A stretch of 34,108 bases of DNA from a virus: the IMG/VR virus record IMGVR_UViG_3300042465_002345, positions 1 to 34,108 of that record. The stretch is one strand, 5' to 3'. The notes beneath the pieces were generated by a model that did no database searches, had not been told where the DNA came from, and saw nothing but the letters and a program-made list of their open reading frames with translations. Numbering within the stretch: position 1 is the first letter of the stretch; the number at the start of each line of letters is the position of its first letter. The position numbers were made by a program, and so were the translations under genes. This document shows positions 20,687-29,497 of this stretch, in pieces.

Positions 20687-22669
20687 TTAGAACCTCACTC
20701 TCAATTCATGTTCGTATTCAAAACCGTTGTACACAACGCCAGCATTGGTCGATGTCACGGTCATTCCCAAGTATTTGCCATACTGCTTGGCATCTGTTTT
20801 GTACAACGTGTACCCCGTAGAACCAGTAGTCCAATTAATTACTGTTGAACTATTGTTAATCCAAGGAATGGTAGCGGAAAAGTTATTTATCCAAGTTACT
20901 GTTTGACCCAATTCAACAGTAGGACTAGAACCTGTTTCAGAATCAACTGACACAGTAATAATTGAAGAATTAGTTAATGTCGCTTCAATACCAACTTTCA
21001 ACGCTTGTTTAGTTCTAATCGGGTCTTTCATCGGATTTAAAGACGTTTGAACATAACTATTAATGCTTGCCGTTGTGTTCGCATACATCTTTATGCACGA
21101 TGTTCCATCTGTACCGTACAACGTAATTCTTCCGCTTACCGGAACAGAAGTAACAAACTTTAGATTGTTTCCTGCGCTAGTAAAAAACCATTTCTTTTCA
21201 AAGAAAATAGCTTGTATATATCTATTGCTACTTGATGTTCCTAACCCACCTGTATACCGGAAATTAAACGCAGCACACAGAATGTTGTTTAGCAGAACCT
21301 GACCACCAGAAGTAGAGCCAGTAACAAAATCAACATTGGTAAATATGCCGTCCAGAGAGTCAGAAATCTTTGACGTTGTAGAGCCAACAAGCGCATAAAC
21401 ACCATACTCATTCATAAACAGCACAGAACGGAAGTACGGGAAAATGGCATACGCCAATTTAGTACCCACCGACGCACTGACGTTAGTATTAGTAAACAGC
21501 GTAGTTCCAGCCGTCGTTACACGAACATCTGAAAACACGTTAATGCTATCGTCGCCAAAAATATACAAAAAGTTATTGGCTGACAATAACTGAATAATGT
21601 TTCCGTGCAATGTCGCGTCAGTAAGCACTACCGTACCAGCCGATACTGTTACAAAGTCACTGTATGAACCAGCGGCTGAGTAATAAACTGTTCTACCACT
21701 AGAAATCCAAACCCGCCCTGAAAACGATTGAATACCTGAATTGGTTTCGGTATTAATAATCGCTTTGGCTGTTGCGTTGCTACCGCCGCCACCACTGATA
21801 GACACTGTGATGTTTGAGCTATTTGTGTAGCCAGTTCCGTTGTTTGTCATAATGACTTGCGTCACTATGTTGCCGCTAATAATGGCTATACCGGCTGCAT
21901 TGGTTCCACCACCGCCAGCAATACTGACAGAAATATTGGAAGAATTTGTATAACCAGTTCCACTATTAGTTACCAGAACAGATACAGTTCCTTGAGCAAA
22001 CGTCGTAACAGACGCCACTGCATTAGCACCAGAACCCCCGCCACCATTAAAGGTTACGGTCGGGGAAGACGTATAGCCAGAGCCAGCCTCAAGTAAAGTA
22101 ACAGACGAAACGGCATTAGCAGTAACGGTAGCGATAGCTGTAGCTTGTATTCCGTTCGTCTGATTCGGTGCTGAAATAATGACAGCAGGAGCAGATGTAT
22201 AACCTGAACCCCTACTAACAAGTCCAATAGAACCTACTGAACCAATAGAAATTAAGTTTGTTCCATCCCACGTAAAGTAACCTTTAGTCGGGTCACTAAT
22301 CAGTAATCTTTCGTTTTTCCATTGGCTTACATTTATGCCGCTAGTAGAAAACGTGCCAGCAGAGGCTAACGTACCTTTGGTATTGGTTGTCAGGTTGACG
22401 TACTCGCAACCACCGTTATCCTCAAACGCTATTAAATAATCATCTAAGCCAATGTTTGCTGAGAAGAAATTAACCACCGTATTTGAAAACGTAATGCTGC
22501 CCACATTGTCAAAAGTAGGCGTAATCTTTAAGTTGGCGTATCCCACCGGCATTGCGTTTTCAAGCCAGAAGAACTCATCGTCACCAATAGCCGTGCGGTT
22601 AGCTTTCGTGTTGACGCCACGAAAGTTCTTAACGACTTCATACGATTTCTTTTGTTCTGCGGCAGCCAT
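20687..22669 (-). CDS. Tail hub (head-completion type) protein with repeats
   Basis: 660 residues. The N-terminal part (VVKNFRGVNTKANRTAIGDD, ENAMPVGYANLKI) and the bulk, with YLIAF, RLLISDP, FLYIFGDDSINVF type strands, resemble large beta-rich podoviral head-completion or hub proteins. About residues 145-310 hold four copies of a GSGYTSxPxV-type unit (variants GSGYTSS, GTGYTNS, GTGYTNSS) ending in GGGG loops; they look inserted. C-terminal strands end FEYEHELRVRF. Assignment rests on size, order and composition. Confidence 0.65.
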   Translation of the reverse strand: MAAAEQKKSYEVVKNFRGVNTKANRTAIGDDEFFWLENAMPVGYANLKITPTFDNVGSITFSNTVVNFFSANIGLDDYLIAFEDNGGCEYVNLTTNTKGTLASAGTFSTSGINVSQWKNERLLISDPTKGYFTWDGTNLISIGSVGSIGLVSRGSGYTSAPAVIISAPNQTNGIQATAIATVTANAVSSVTLLEAGSGYTSSPTVTFNGGGGSGANAVASVTTFAQGTVSVLVTNSGTGYTNSSNISVSIAGGGGTNAAGIAIISGNIVTQVIMTNNGTGYTNSSNITVSISGGGGSNATAKAIINTETNSGIQSFSGRVWISSGRTVYYSAAGSYSDFVTVSAGTVVLTDATLHGNIIQLLSANNFLYIFGDDSINVFSDVRVTTAGTTLFTNTNVSASVGTKLAYAIFPYFRSVLFMNEYGVYALVGSTTSKISDSLDGIFTNVDFVTGSTSGGQVLLNNILCAAFNFRYTGGLGTSSSNRYIQAIFFEKKWFFTSAGNNLKFVTSVPVSGRITLYGTDGTSCIKMYANTTASINSYVQTSLNPMKDPIRTKQALKVGIEATLTNSSIITVSVDSETGSSPTVELGQTVTWINNFSATIPWINNSSTVINWTTGSTGYTLYKTDAKQYGKYLGMTVTSTNAGVVYNGFEYEHELRVRF

Positions 22670-22672
22670 GAC

Positions 22673-23518
22673 CTAGTACGCTCTGGAATAAGGGTCAGGC
22701 AGTCTCCGAGTGTAGATGGACGCCTGAACCGCTTGAATTTGCTGTTTGTACTGCCCTAAATAAATCTCAGCCTCACCAAACGACTGTTCATAGTATTTAG
22801 CGAGATAAGCAGCATAAAACTTAACTGGAGAAGAAAAGGGTTCGTTAATATTATCCGCATCAGACAGATTCACTAAATCTGTTGGCAGGAGAACCGTATC
22901 TAAATCAATTGTGTAAGCTATGTCAGGAACGGGTCCAATATAGATTTGAGATTGCCCGTAAATACTAAAAGCAACCGGCGTTCCGATGCGGTTCTGCCAG
23001 TAACGCAACTGTGCGTTAAAGTCTGTCCAAGGCATATAGCGCAACGGTATTCTGGAATTTCCCCAATAGAGGTTAATGTTGATGACGTCCAGAGTCAAAG
23101 TTCCAGACGGCAAGCAAGAATAATTTATTAATTCTGAAGGGCCAGCGTACTGAATCGTAGCCGTTCCGCTAGTAAACGGTGTGCTTGGCGGGTAAATGTT
23201 ATATGAAGAAGGATAATCGGGAGCATCTCCCAAAACACCGCCAACAGTTACCGCATAAATAAAGATATTGGAAAATACGTAATCACCCGCACTTACAACT
23301 AAGCCGGATGACCAAATTACAGGGTTACTACCGCCAGCCACCGGGGTGCAAGGCGTTTGGCTTGTTTGAACCGTGCGGAGACACCCTGTATCACGAACAA
23401 CTCGCGCTCTAGCACCATTGATGTAGTCAGTTAGCTGACTGTTGGTGTAAAAGTTTGCGTTTGCATCGTGCAACAGGTATCTAACAGCAGTAATGTAGCT
23501 TTGCAGGGTCTGCGACAT
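22673..23518 (-). CDS. Head-tail adaptor protein
   Basis: 281 residues. The N-terminal helix-rich part (SYITAVRYLLHDANANFYTN, LTDYINGARARVVRDTG) is the pattern of podoviral adaptor proteins that dock to the portal. A Pro-rich beta middle with IYIGPVPD and a C-terminal helix (KFYAAYLAKYYEQSFGEAEI) follow. Located between capsid-side and hub genes, as expected. It is followed immediately by the hub gene. Confidence 0.75.
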   Translation of the reverse strand: MSQTLQSYITAVRYLLHDANANFYTNSQLTDYINGARARVVRDTGCLRTVQTSQTPCTPVAGGSNPVIWSSGLVVSAGDYVFSNIFIYAVTVGGVLGDAPDYPSSYNIYPPSTPFTSGTATIQYAGPSELINYSCLPSGTLTLDVININLYWGNSRIPLRYMPWTDFNAQLRYWQNRIGTPVAFSIYGQSQIYIGPVPDIAYTIDLDTVLLPTDLVNLSDADNINEPFSSPVKFYAAYLAKYYEQSFGEAEIYLGQYKQQIQAVQASIYTRRLPDPYSRAY

Positions 23519-23530
23519 TTACGGTCCATA

Positions 23531-23863
23531 TTAAGCTGCTACGTTGACTTTTCCCCCGACCTCTTTAGGAGGAAGGGGTACTCTTTCAACCACCGGGGAT
23601 AACGAGTGGACTTTCTTTGGCGGCTGGTCCGTAATCAGAAACTTCTCAAGGATTTTTAATCCGGCAGGAATATCTGCTTTAGTCTGAATCATCGCCAACC
23701 GCGCCATATACGGTTCTTTATCAGGGTCGTTATGCCCGAATATGTGACAAACAGCCTCCAGAGGTGCCTCCACACTCTCACCCACCGGAAATGTGTAAGG
23801 TATGTAGTTATAGCTAAAGGTTATGGGTTTTTCCCATTTGTTTGTCACATAAACGGTTTGCAT
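23531..23863 (-). CDS. Small structural-region protein
   Basis: 110 residues starting MQTVYVTNKW; the start at 23863 lies two bases after the previous stop. YIPYTFPVGESVEAPLEAV then GHNDPD and AGLKILEKFLI. This short module is common next to adaptor genes in such phages; probably a head-tail joining or virion component, function unknown. Pro/Lys-rich C-terminus. Confidence 0.7.
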   Translation of the reverse strand: MQTVYVTNKWEKPITFSYNYIPYTFPVGESVEAPLEAVCHIFGHNDPDKEPYMARLAMIQTKADIPAGLKILEKFLITDQPPKKVHSLSPVVERVPLPPKEVGGKVNVAA

Positions 23864-23865
23864 AA

Positions 23866-24318
23866 TTAGAAGCTCACAACGTCGCCATATACGCAAATAT
23901 CAACGGTGTTTGCATTGTTAGCAATCGCGTTAATGTTCACATACAGGCATTGGGTTACGCTACCGGAAACAACATTGCTTGTGTATGGTGCTGCTGCATT
24001 GATGTCAACATAGCGACCAGTGGTGGACATAACTGACAATACGGTGTTAGCCGTAATCAGGTTTGCGCCATCACCAGTTGCGGAGATGCTTACATTTGCA
24101 TTAGACACATTACCAGTACCATTTTGAATCGTCACTCGACGAACAATAACGCCACCGGAATTAGCTACACCACCGCCGTTAGTTAAACCACCGCTCAAAA
24201 TTGGAATGGTGATAACTGCGTTACCAGCGGTGTTTAGCGTTGTGCCACGAACAACACCAAGACGACCAAAGCTAAAACTGTCAAGATATAGTTGCGATAC
24301 TGCGTCAGAATTAGCCAT
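23866..24318 (-). CDS. Decoration-type beta protein
   Basis: 150 residues. Rich in Val, Asn, Thr and Gly, strands such as RLGVVRGTTLNTAGNAVITI and VDICVYGDVVSF. No membrane segment. Position right after the major capsid region and its beta-rich composition suggest a capsid decoration or head-fibre protein. This is inference from context. Confidence 0.65.
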   Translation of the reverse strand: MANSDAVSQLYLDSFSFGRLGVVRGTTLNTAGNAVITIPILSGGLTNGGGVANSGGVIVRRVTIQNGTGNVSNANVSISATGDGANLITANTVLSVMSTTGRYVDINAAAPYTSNVVSGSVTQCLYVNINAIANNANTVDICVYGDVVSF

Positions 24319-24327
24319 GACGCCCCC

Positions 24328-24654
24328 TTACGATGCGTAAGTGCTGCTGACGTTCTGACCACCATTGGTAGCCAACAACGTAACGGTATCTGCTGCCGCA
24401 GTAGATTTTGCATATACGTTTACGCCATCAGAAATGATGACGCCACCAGTATTAGCAGCAATCAATGTTGCATTAGACGAACCGTTATAAGCAATTACTG
24501 AAGTATTTGCTTGCGGGAACATCAGATAAACACCGGCTGGAATAACCGTACCGTTACCTGTGCTAGTCGAGGTAAGAGTAGTGGTTAAAAAATAGGCACC
24601 AGCAGTGTTCGACTGTGCGCCAGCAAGAATGATTTTATTGGTACTTAGTGACAT
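24328..24654 (-). CDS. Decoration-type protein next to the capsid gene
   Basis: 108 residues starting MSLSTNKIIL; the ATG at 24654 has AAGGAGCTAACC upstream. Beta-rich, low in charge, ending NGGQNVSSTYAS. It lies immediately after the major capsid gene, the usual place of a head decoration protein. No family is recognisable. Confidence 0.65.
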   Translation of the reverse strand: MSLSTNKIILAGAQSNTAGAYFLTTTLTSTSTGNGTVIPAGVYLMFPQANTSVIAYNGSSNATLIAANTGGVIISDGVNVYAKSTAAADTVTLLATNGGQNVSSTYAS

Positions 24655-24664
24655 GGTTAGCTCC

Positions 24665-25666
24665 TTATATGCTGAGAGAGTTGTAACCCGACACCACTGA
24701 CATCGACTTAGGCTTAGTTGAAACCAACTCAGCAATCATCAATACAGCACCAACATAACCAATCTGCCAGTTAGGTAGAGTCGATTCAAAACCAGTAAAC
24801 ACGAACGAACCTTGCTCATGGATATAAAGCGACAGGTAGTTGGTGTTCAGGAAGTAAACCGTACCTTCTGGACAGTAGGGGTCAGGATAAATAGGTACAC
24901 CAGCGACCATCAAAGCACGGAAAGCTGCTTGTGGGCCGTTGGAATCGCTATCAAAACCGGAACCGGGAGTGATAACGTATTGCTCTTGACCAACAAAGTC
25001 TTGCGCCAACAGAGTCCATGTACCAAAACCGCAAACACCAAACGAAGGCACTTCAGCACCGTTTTTAACAGTACCAGAAATGTATTGCAGGATGTTTTGA
25101 CGAGTTGGGTTTACGTTACCTGCTGAGTACGACTTTGACTGCCACCAGCTATAAGCAGAACGGCTAATATTGCCGTAAGTGCCAGAAGCCGAAACAGCGG
25201 CTGGCAAGCCAGTGAACTGTTGCGTGTTTGTGCTGTTGGTGTACAAGGCAGTTGCCATTGCATCCATCATCACGTTAGTCGCATCGTTCATACGGGCTTC
25301 AATCAATGGAATGATTGCAGCGTCTTGCTGAACTGCACCTTCCATACCGAGAAACGGTACTGGAGCAATCATCAGCTTCAGGTCGAATTCAGCGTTGAAA
25401 GCACCTTGCTGGACTGACGGCTGGTTAAACGAACCAGAGTAGTCAGACCATTGTGCGTTCACGAACTGTGCGCCTTGAACGGGAACGGTTACGGAAGAAA
25501 CACCACCGGAAGCCTGTTGCGAGTTAGCAATCAGAGCCGCCATGAGCGGAGTCGAGTTATATAATTGAACTACCAGCTTCGGAATGAACGCACGCCGCGT
25601 GACGTAAGTCAACTCGGTATATTGCGTACTACCTGTTGCTGGAATGATACCGCCACCAATAGGCAT
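24665..25666 (-). CDS. Major capsid protein (HK97-fold)
   Basis: 333 residues starting MPIGGGIIPA. The N-terminal YTELTYVTRRAFIPKLVVQL, the long beta-rich middle, FRALMVAGVPIYPDP and YIHEQGSFVF near the C-terminus follow the HK97-fold capsid pattern of podovirus-like phages. The leader is unusual: TAGGGGATAAAG and TAGGAGATAACC, two ribosome-site-like words in a row, precede the ATG. This agrees with very high expression. No protease or delta-domain is seen. Confidence 0.85.
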   Translation of the reverse strand: MPIGGGIIPATGSTQYTELTYVTRRAFIPKLVVQLYNSTPLMAALIANSQQASGGVSSVTVPVQGAQFVNAQWSDYSGSFNQPSVQQGAFNAEFDLKLMIAPVPFLGMEGAVQQDAAIIPLIEARMNDATNVMMDAMATALYTNSTNTQQFTGLPAAVSASGTYGNISRSAYSWWQSKSYSAGNVNPTRQNILQYISGTVKNGAEVPSFGVCGFGTWTLLAQDFVGQEQYVITPGSGFDSDSNGPQAAFRALMVAGVPIYPDPYCPEGTVYFLNTNYLSLYIHEQGSFVFTGFESTLPNWQIGYVGAVLMIAELVSTKPKSMSVVSGYNSLSI

Positions 25667-25700
25667 GGTTATCTCCTAAAAAACTTTATCCCCTACTAAA

Positions 25701-26231
25701 TTAAAATCCAATGGGTCGCTTATTTTGACGCAACTCTTGGAGTGCTTTTGATGCTTCGTCTCTAGCTGCGCCGACAGGGTTCTTGTAGTATTTACCTAGG
25801 TCGAACTTACTGACGGCTGACGGGTTGTAACCTGTTGGCGTTGGTGTAGCGGATTGTTTCATCCACTGCCAGTATTCCGCAGCCGATTCGTGGTTGGTTA
25901 TGCCTTTTTCCAGCATAATTTTCTCCACTTCGTGAATATCGTCTTCATTCTGCACAAAACCTTTTTTCATCAACTTGTTACGGCGTGATTCAAGGTCGCG
26001 CACAGCGTCTTGCTCTCTGTCTTTTGCATCACGTTCCATAAGCCGCTGTTCTAGCTTATCGACATACGATTTAGTGGTATTTTCAATATCCAGTTCAGGA
26101 ATGACGAGGTCTGGCTTTAATTGCTTAGTCAAACGCAAAACATCTTTTCTGGTTGCTGGATTATCGGAAAGTTCACGCATCAACAACGCTAATTGGTCGC
26201 GCTGCTCAAAAGACATATCTTCAAGACTCAT
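25701..26231 (-). CDS. Scaffold-like coiled-coil protein
   Basis: 176 residues. Mostly a charged helix with coiled-coil character (VDKLEQRLMERDAKDREQDA, RDLESRRNKLMKK), followed by a short Pro-rich part and a basic end (QELRQNKRPIGF). Scaffolding proteins of tailed phages are elongated, helical and charged and are coded just before the capsid gene, as here. TAGGGGATAAAA precedes the start. Confidence 0.6.
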   Translation of the reverse strand: MSLEDMSFEQRDQLALLMRELSDNPATRKDVLRLTKQLKPDLVIPELDIENTTKSYVDKLEQRLMERDAKDREQDAVRDLESRRNKLMKKGFVQNEDDIHEVEKIMLEKGITNHESAAEYWQWMKQSATPTPTGYNPSAVSKFDLGKYYKNPVGAARDEASKALQELRQNKRPIGF

Positions 26232-26249
26232 TTTTATCCCCTAACTACG

Positions 26250-26435
26250 TTAGATTACTTTTTTACCGTCACCGGGTTTTTGAACACCCATCTTATTTTT
26301 GCTACCAATTTTGTTAGCAGCATTAAGACCGCCAAATTCTTCATAGCGGGGAGGGTTCGTTACAACACCGTTTTGCTGGTTGTTGTCGGTAGGACGGCGA
26401 GGGCTATTAGCACCTCTTGGTTTAAACAGGTCCAT
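26250..26435 (-). CDS. Small unknown protein
   Basis: 61 residues, starting MDLFKPRGAN after AAGGA. Hydrophilic, Pro/Asn/Gly/Lys-rich, ending QKPGDGKKVI. It lies between two scaffold-like genes. Composition is like that of the protein at 10290-10541. Function unknown. Confidence 0.6.
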   Translation of the reverse strand: MDLFKPRGANSPRRPTDNNQQNGVVTNPPRYEEFGGLNAANKIGSKNKMGVQKPGDGKKVI

Positions 26436-26444
26436 GTTTTTTCC

Positions 26445-26945
26445 TTACATTGGAGTGGGTTGAGGTGAAGCACCGCCACCACCGGCACCGGGCATACTCA
26501 TCGGAGAAGGTGCTGCTCCGGGCATTGGCGGGAGGTTCGGGACCATCGGAGCTTGCGACATTGCACGGCCTTCAGGTGTTGCGCCACCGGCTTGCGGCAA
26601 GTTCTGTAGCATCTGGATAATCTCAGATTGCTGGAGTTCATTTGTTTTTTGCTTGCGAGGGCCAATCAAGCCACTCAACGCACGAATAGCGTTTAATGCT
26701 TTTTGACCTTCTGGAGATTCACTACCTAGATTTGGCAATGCTTGCTCAATCAAATCCATTGCCATTGCAATGTTTACCATCGCACCTTCACGATTTCCCA
26801 TCTTAGGTTCTGGCGTAGACATAGGCGCAGACATAGGGGCCGTTGTCGGGTCAGACATTGCGGTGGTGTCAGGTGCAGGGGCTTCAGCAGGATTACCCTG
26901 TTGCTTGCCAATCAATTCCATTAACTTATCGGGTGGTACGCTCAT
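26445..26945 (-). CDS. Scaffold or assembly-type protein
   Basis: 166 residues. Pro/Ala/Met-rich at both ends (TTAPMSAPMSTPEPKMG; PMPGAAPSPMSMPGAGGGG), with a helical core (NIAMAMDLIEQALPNLG and KALNAIRALSGLIG). First gene after the promoter at 26975-27002, ahead of the capsid. Disordered-helical-disordered plan fits an assembly or scaffolding protein; no family can be named. Confidence 0.6.
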   Translation of the reverse strand: MSVPPDKLMELIGKQQGNPAEAPAPDTTAMSDPTTAPMSAPMSTPEPKMGNREGAMVNIAMAMDLIEQALPNLGSESPEGQKALNAIRALSGLIGPRKQKTNELQQSEIIQMLQNLPQAGGATPEGRAMSQAPMVPNLPPMPGAAPSPMSMPGAGGGGASPQPTPM

Positions 26946-26974
26946 AAATAACCTCTATCGTCTAACTAGACGCG

Positions 26975-27002
26975 ATTAGACCAGACTATCAGCAAATGTC
27001 AA
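26975..27002 (-). promoter_or_regulatory. Late promoter before the capsid cluster
   Basis: On the minus strand, TTGACA (27002-26997), 16-base spacer, TCTAAT (26980-26975, five of six matching TATAAT). Start expected near 26968, in front of the gene at 26945. The start region is a perfect inverted repeat GTCTA-AC-TAGAC (26960-26971), a possible operator. Confidence 0.6.
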
Positions 27003-27004
27003 GT

Positions 27005-27046
27005 GGGGGAGTATTTCCCCTCCCCCTTGGGATTAATCCACAAGGG
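27005..27046. other. Two mutually exclusive hairpins upstream of the late promoter
   Basis: GGGGGAG (27005-27011) pairs with CTCCCCC (27020-27026); the alternative is CCCTTG (27024-27029) with CAAGGG (27041-27046), around a GGATTAATCC palindrome. The two share the 27024-27026 bases. Neither has a U-run on either strand, so an RNA-processing or regulatory role is more likely than termination. Confidence 0.4.
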
Positions 27047-27051
27047 ACTAA

Positions 27052-27093
27052 TTACTTACGACCTTTACGGCCTTTACGTTTCATGCGTGCCAT
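27052..27093 (-). CDS. 13-residue polycationic peptide
   Basis: Encodes MARMKRKGRKGRK, eight of 13 residues being Lys or Arg, then TAA. TTGGAGATAAACC before the ATG is a strong ribosome site of the same kind used by the large genes. The upstream gene ends 69 bases before. Too short for homology, but it is one of two similar peptides in a row, which argues against chance. Confidence 0.55.
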   Translation of the reverse strand: MARMKRKGRKGRK

Positions 27094-27161
27094 GGTTTAT
27101 CTCCAATAAGCAGCGGCCAACTTAAAAGAGGAAGTCAGCCATACCTCATCCCTTGCGGGAA

Positions 27162-27203
27162 TTAACGACGTGTCTTACGACCACGCTTCATTTTTTTGTA
27201 CAT
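27162..27203 (-). CDS. Second 13-residue polycationic peptide
   Basis: Encodes MYKKMKRGRKTRR, again eight of 13 residues Lys or Arg, stop TAA. TAGGAGTACATC precedes the ATG; the TAG is the stop codon of the upstream 54-residue gene, so translation is coupled. The two peptides share the MKR and GRK elements. Probably nucleic-acid binding. Confidence 0.55.
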   Translation of the reverse strand: MYKKMKRGRKTRR

Positions 27204-27212
27204 GATGTACTC

Positions 27213-27377
27213 CTATCGTTCACCCATACGGCCCGTCCTTCTTGCTTGACGGGGATTAAAAGACTTAATGCCCGATACGCGATATTGCATACTCGGCGCA
27301 GCTTCAGTCCTCTTTAGTTCGCCGGTCTGTACTCTCGGCTGGTCTGCTTTTGGCGAATAATCAGGTTTAGTTGCCAT
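27213..27377 (-). CDS. 54-residue protein downstream of portal
   Basis: Starts MATKPDYSPK at a TAATG junction with the portal stop. Hydrophilic; ends with a basic tail (FNPRQARRTGRMGER). GGAGGGATA precedes the ATG. Its stop codon is part of the ribosome site of the next peptide. No family is known, but context and ribosome site make it a real gene. Confidence 0.7.
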   Translation of the reverse strand: MATKPDYSPKADQPRVQTGELKRTEAAPSMQYRVSGIKSFNPRQARRTGRMGER

Positions 27378-28999
27378 TATCCCTCCACCGCTTTCAAATC
27401 TGGTTTACCTTCGGGTTTTGCTTGAGGCTGTTGCGCTTGCATCTTTTCGCGCTTTTTCAATTTATCTATTAACAATTGTTTCATTGGAGGCTCTAGCAGG
27501 TCAAGCAGAGATTCCTTGTCGATAGCCTGTGCTTTAAACAAATTGAACGCCAACTGACGCATATCTTCCGTAAATATCGGGCTGTTGGAATGAGCGTCCA
27601 CTTTCACGACAAAATCTTTGGTAAATTGTTCAGCAATGAACTTGTTACCTTCTTCGTCCGTGAAATGCGTGTTGTCATAGGCTTGTATCAACTTTAGGTA
27701 CAGAGTAGCTACCTTTTCTAAGCTGTCTTCGACAATTAAGGCGCGTTTCTTTGCGCGAGAACTTCCAAGACGGGCCAACTGAGAAGCATGACCAGCGGAG
27801 CGTACACCCTGCTCACCACGACCAGACAGAACACTTGATATTCCAGATGCTTCTGCAAACATTGCGTCAATTTCATGGATGACCTCAAATAATGACGCTG
27901 GCATCTCCGGTGCAATAGAGTCTACCTTCGCGTTAGGCATATCACTGGAGACAAACGAACCCGGACGATTAAAGGCAAAGGCTTTTTCATCCGTGATACC
28001 CATGAAGCCAGAGAATACCTTTGGAGGAGACACCTGCTTGGATAACAAATCCAATATCTCTGACATTCGGTTATTTCGTACAGCTTGCAACAAGTTCAGA
28101 CGAGCAACTTCACTCTGACCCCAATAATAATCAAACTGTGGGTTAGGGCAGATTTGAATGAATGGCAGTTCGCCTTTTAGGAATACAGACGCACCCGGAC
28201 GGTCATAGATAAAGATGTCAGGGTCAGCCATTGTGACCACTTGGTAATCCTGAGTCTCATCGTTCCACACCCACAACTCATACATCTTCACGGTGTCTTC
28301 AGCAACACGGGCCTTGTAGCGGTTTGTGCCGTACAAGTCTAAGTTGACGTTACCAAAGATGGTTGGGTTTGACTGAGAGATGATAAGACGGTCAAGACCT
28401 TCTGGCATATCTTCGGTCTTGGTGTGCATTGCTACTTGTATCTTCTTTACGATTTCTTCCCGTTTAGGGTGACTATACAATCGGTTATATAAATCAGATT
28501 TCGTAATGTAATAGGTTTGAACTATTGCTTCTTGTCGGTCAGTGTAGGTAACGTCTTCACGTAGAACGCCTATTGAGCTAGGTTCTACCATGTAGGGATG
28601 GATACCGTTGTTGACAACGAGTTTGATAAAGGTCGAGTTAAATACCAAGGCCCACGTTAGGGCAGACGAGAATACTTGGTCGGCATTGGAGTTTAGCCAC
28701 TCATCATTCAAGGCTGAAGTCAGCCTAGGAATCTTGATGTGTTCTTGTCCGGCAACTGCTGCGCCTACATTGATAGAAAAGCGTGTTGTCTCAGCGGAAT
28801 ATAAGAACGATGTTAGCTGGTCGATGTGCGGATAAATCTTATTGAACAGGGCAGGGTTTTCATCGGGTCCAGCACCGAACAAAAACCAAGCACGCAGAGA
28901 AGCATAATCCCCTTTGCGCTCAATCAAAGACACCATGCACTTTTCGATTAAGTCGCGGTAGAAGAACTCCCGTTCTAGGTCTTTGGTTGGTATCCGCAT
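27377..28999 (-). CDS. Portal protein
   Basis: 540 residues. Recognised from the order terminase, portal, scaffold, capsid and from the character of the protein: an N-terminal charged helix, ENPALFNKIYPHIDQLTSFL, WALVFNSTFIKLVVN, a YDRPGASVFLKGELPFIQIC middle, DYYWGQSEVARLNLLQAVRN and a long helical C-terminal half. A portal forms the dodecameric DNA channel. The C-terminus is a disordered Gln/Pro/Lys-rich tail. Length is normal for a podoviral portal. Confidence 0.85.
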   Translation of the reverse strand: MRIPTKDLEREFFYRDLIEKCMVSLIERKGDYASLRAWFLFGAGPDENPALFNKIYPHIDQLTSFLYSAETTRFSINVGAAVAGQEHIKIPRLTSALNDEWLNSNADQVFSSALTWALVFNSTFIKLVVNNGIHPYMVEPSSIGVLREDVTYTDRQEAIVQTYYITKSDLYNRLYSHPKREEIVKKIQVAMHTKTEDMPEGLDRLIISQSNPTIFGNVNLDLYGTNRYKARVAEDTVKMYELWVWNDETQDYQVVTMADPDIFIYDRPGASVFLKGELPFIQICPNPQFDYYWGQSEVARLNLLQAVRNNRMSEILDLLSKQVSPPKVFSGFMGITDEKAFAFNRPGSFVSSDMPNAKVDSIAPEMPASLFEVIHEIDAMFAEASGISSVLSGRGEQGVRSAGHASQLARLGSSRAKKRALIVEDSLEKVATLYLKLIQAYDNTHFTDEEGNKFIAEQFTKDFVVKVDAHSNSPIFTEDMRQLAFNLFKAQAIDKESLLDLLEPPMKQLLIDKLKKREKMQAQQPQAKPEGKPDLKAVEG

Positions 29000-29497
29000 T
29001 TAAGACTTCACTTGTAGGTTTTCATGGTCAGCTATATAACTCGCCGCCTTGGGTCCTGTCAAGTTTCCTGCGTCTTTTGGGTTCATACCGACGGATTCGC
29101 CCATGACAGACCGTACAGCCCCGCCTTTTAGCAAGTTACCCATGCTGTAGCGGCTATCACCGCCCCAAATGGCTGCGTCACCCGGTCTAGCCTCTCTTGG
29201 ACGCTGTTCTGCCTCTCTAGCTTCCTTCTCAAGCTGCTTTTTGGATGTTTTGTTCTTTCTGGTGAAGTATCCGGCCTGATTTTCGCCTTCACGGGTCGAT
29301 TTGACGTTTGTCATGTCAAAGTCCATCGCTAACTGCTTAATTGTCTTGTCGTTCTTTTTTGTACCGTCCGACATGAGTCCAACAGGCTGCAAATAGACGA
29401 TTGATACCTCCTCGGCACAGTCTTTCATGGGGCATTGCCCCTTTCTGCTCTCAAAATAGCCGTGTTTTGGGCATTTGTAGTCATGTAGAACTGCCAT
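29000..29497 (-). CDS. Zinc-ribbon-like protein near portal
   Basis: 165 residues from ATG 29497, preceded by GAAGGGGATAAC. The N-terminus YKCPKHGYFESRKGQCPMKDC has a C-x2-H and C-x4-C type metal knuckle. The rest is charged (TSKKQLEKEAREAEQRPREA) and ends in a low-complexity helical part. Such proteins lie next to terminase and portal genes in related phages; function unknown. It stops one base before the portal start. Confidence 0.7.
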   Translation of the reverse strand: MAVLHDYKCPKHGYFESRKGQCPMKDCAEEVSIVYLQPVGLMSDGTKKNDKTIKQLAMDFDMTNVKSTREGENQAGYFTRKNKTSKKQLEKEAREAEQRPREARPGDAAIWGGDSRYSMGNLLKGGAVRSVMGESVGMNPKDAGNLTGPKAASYIADHENLQVKS

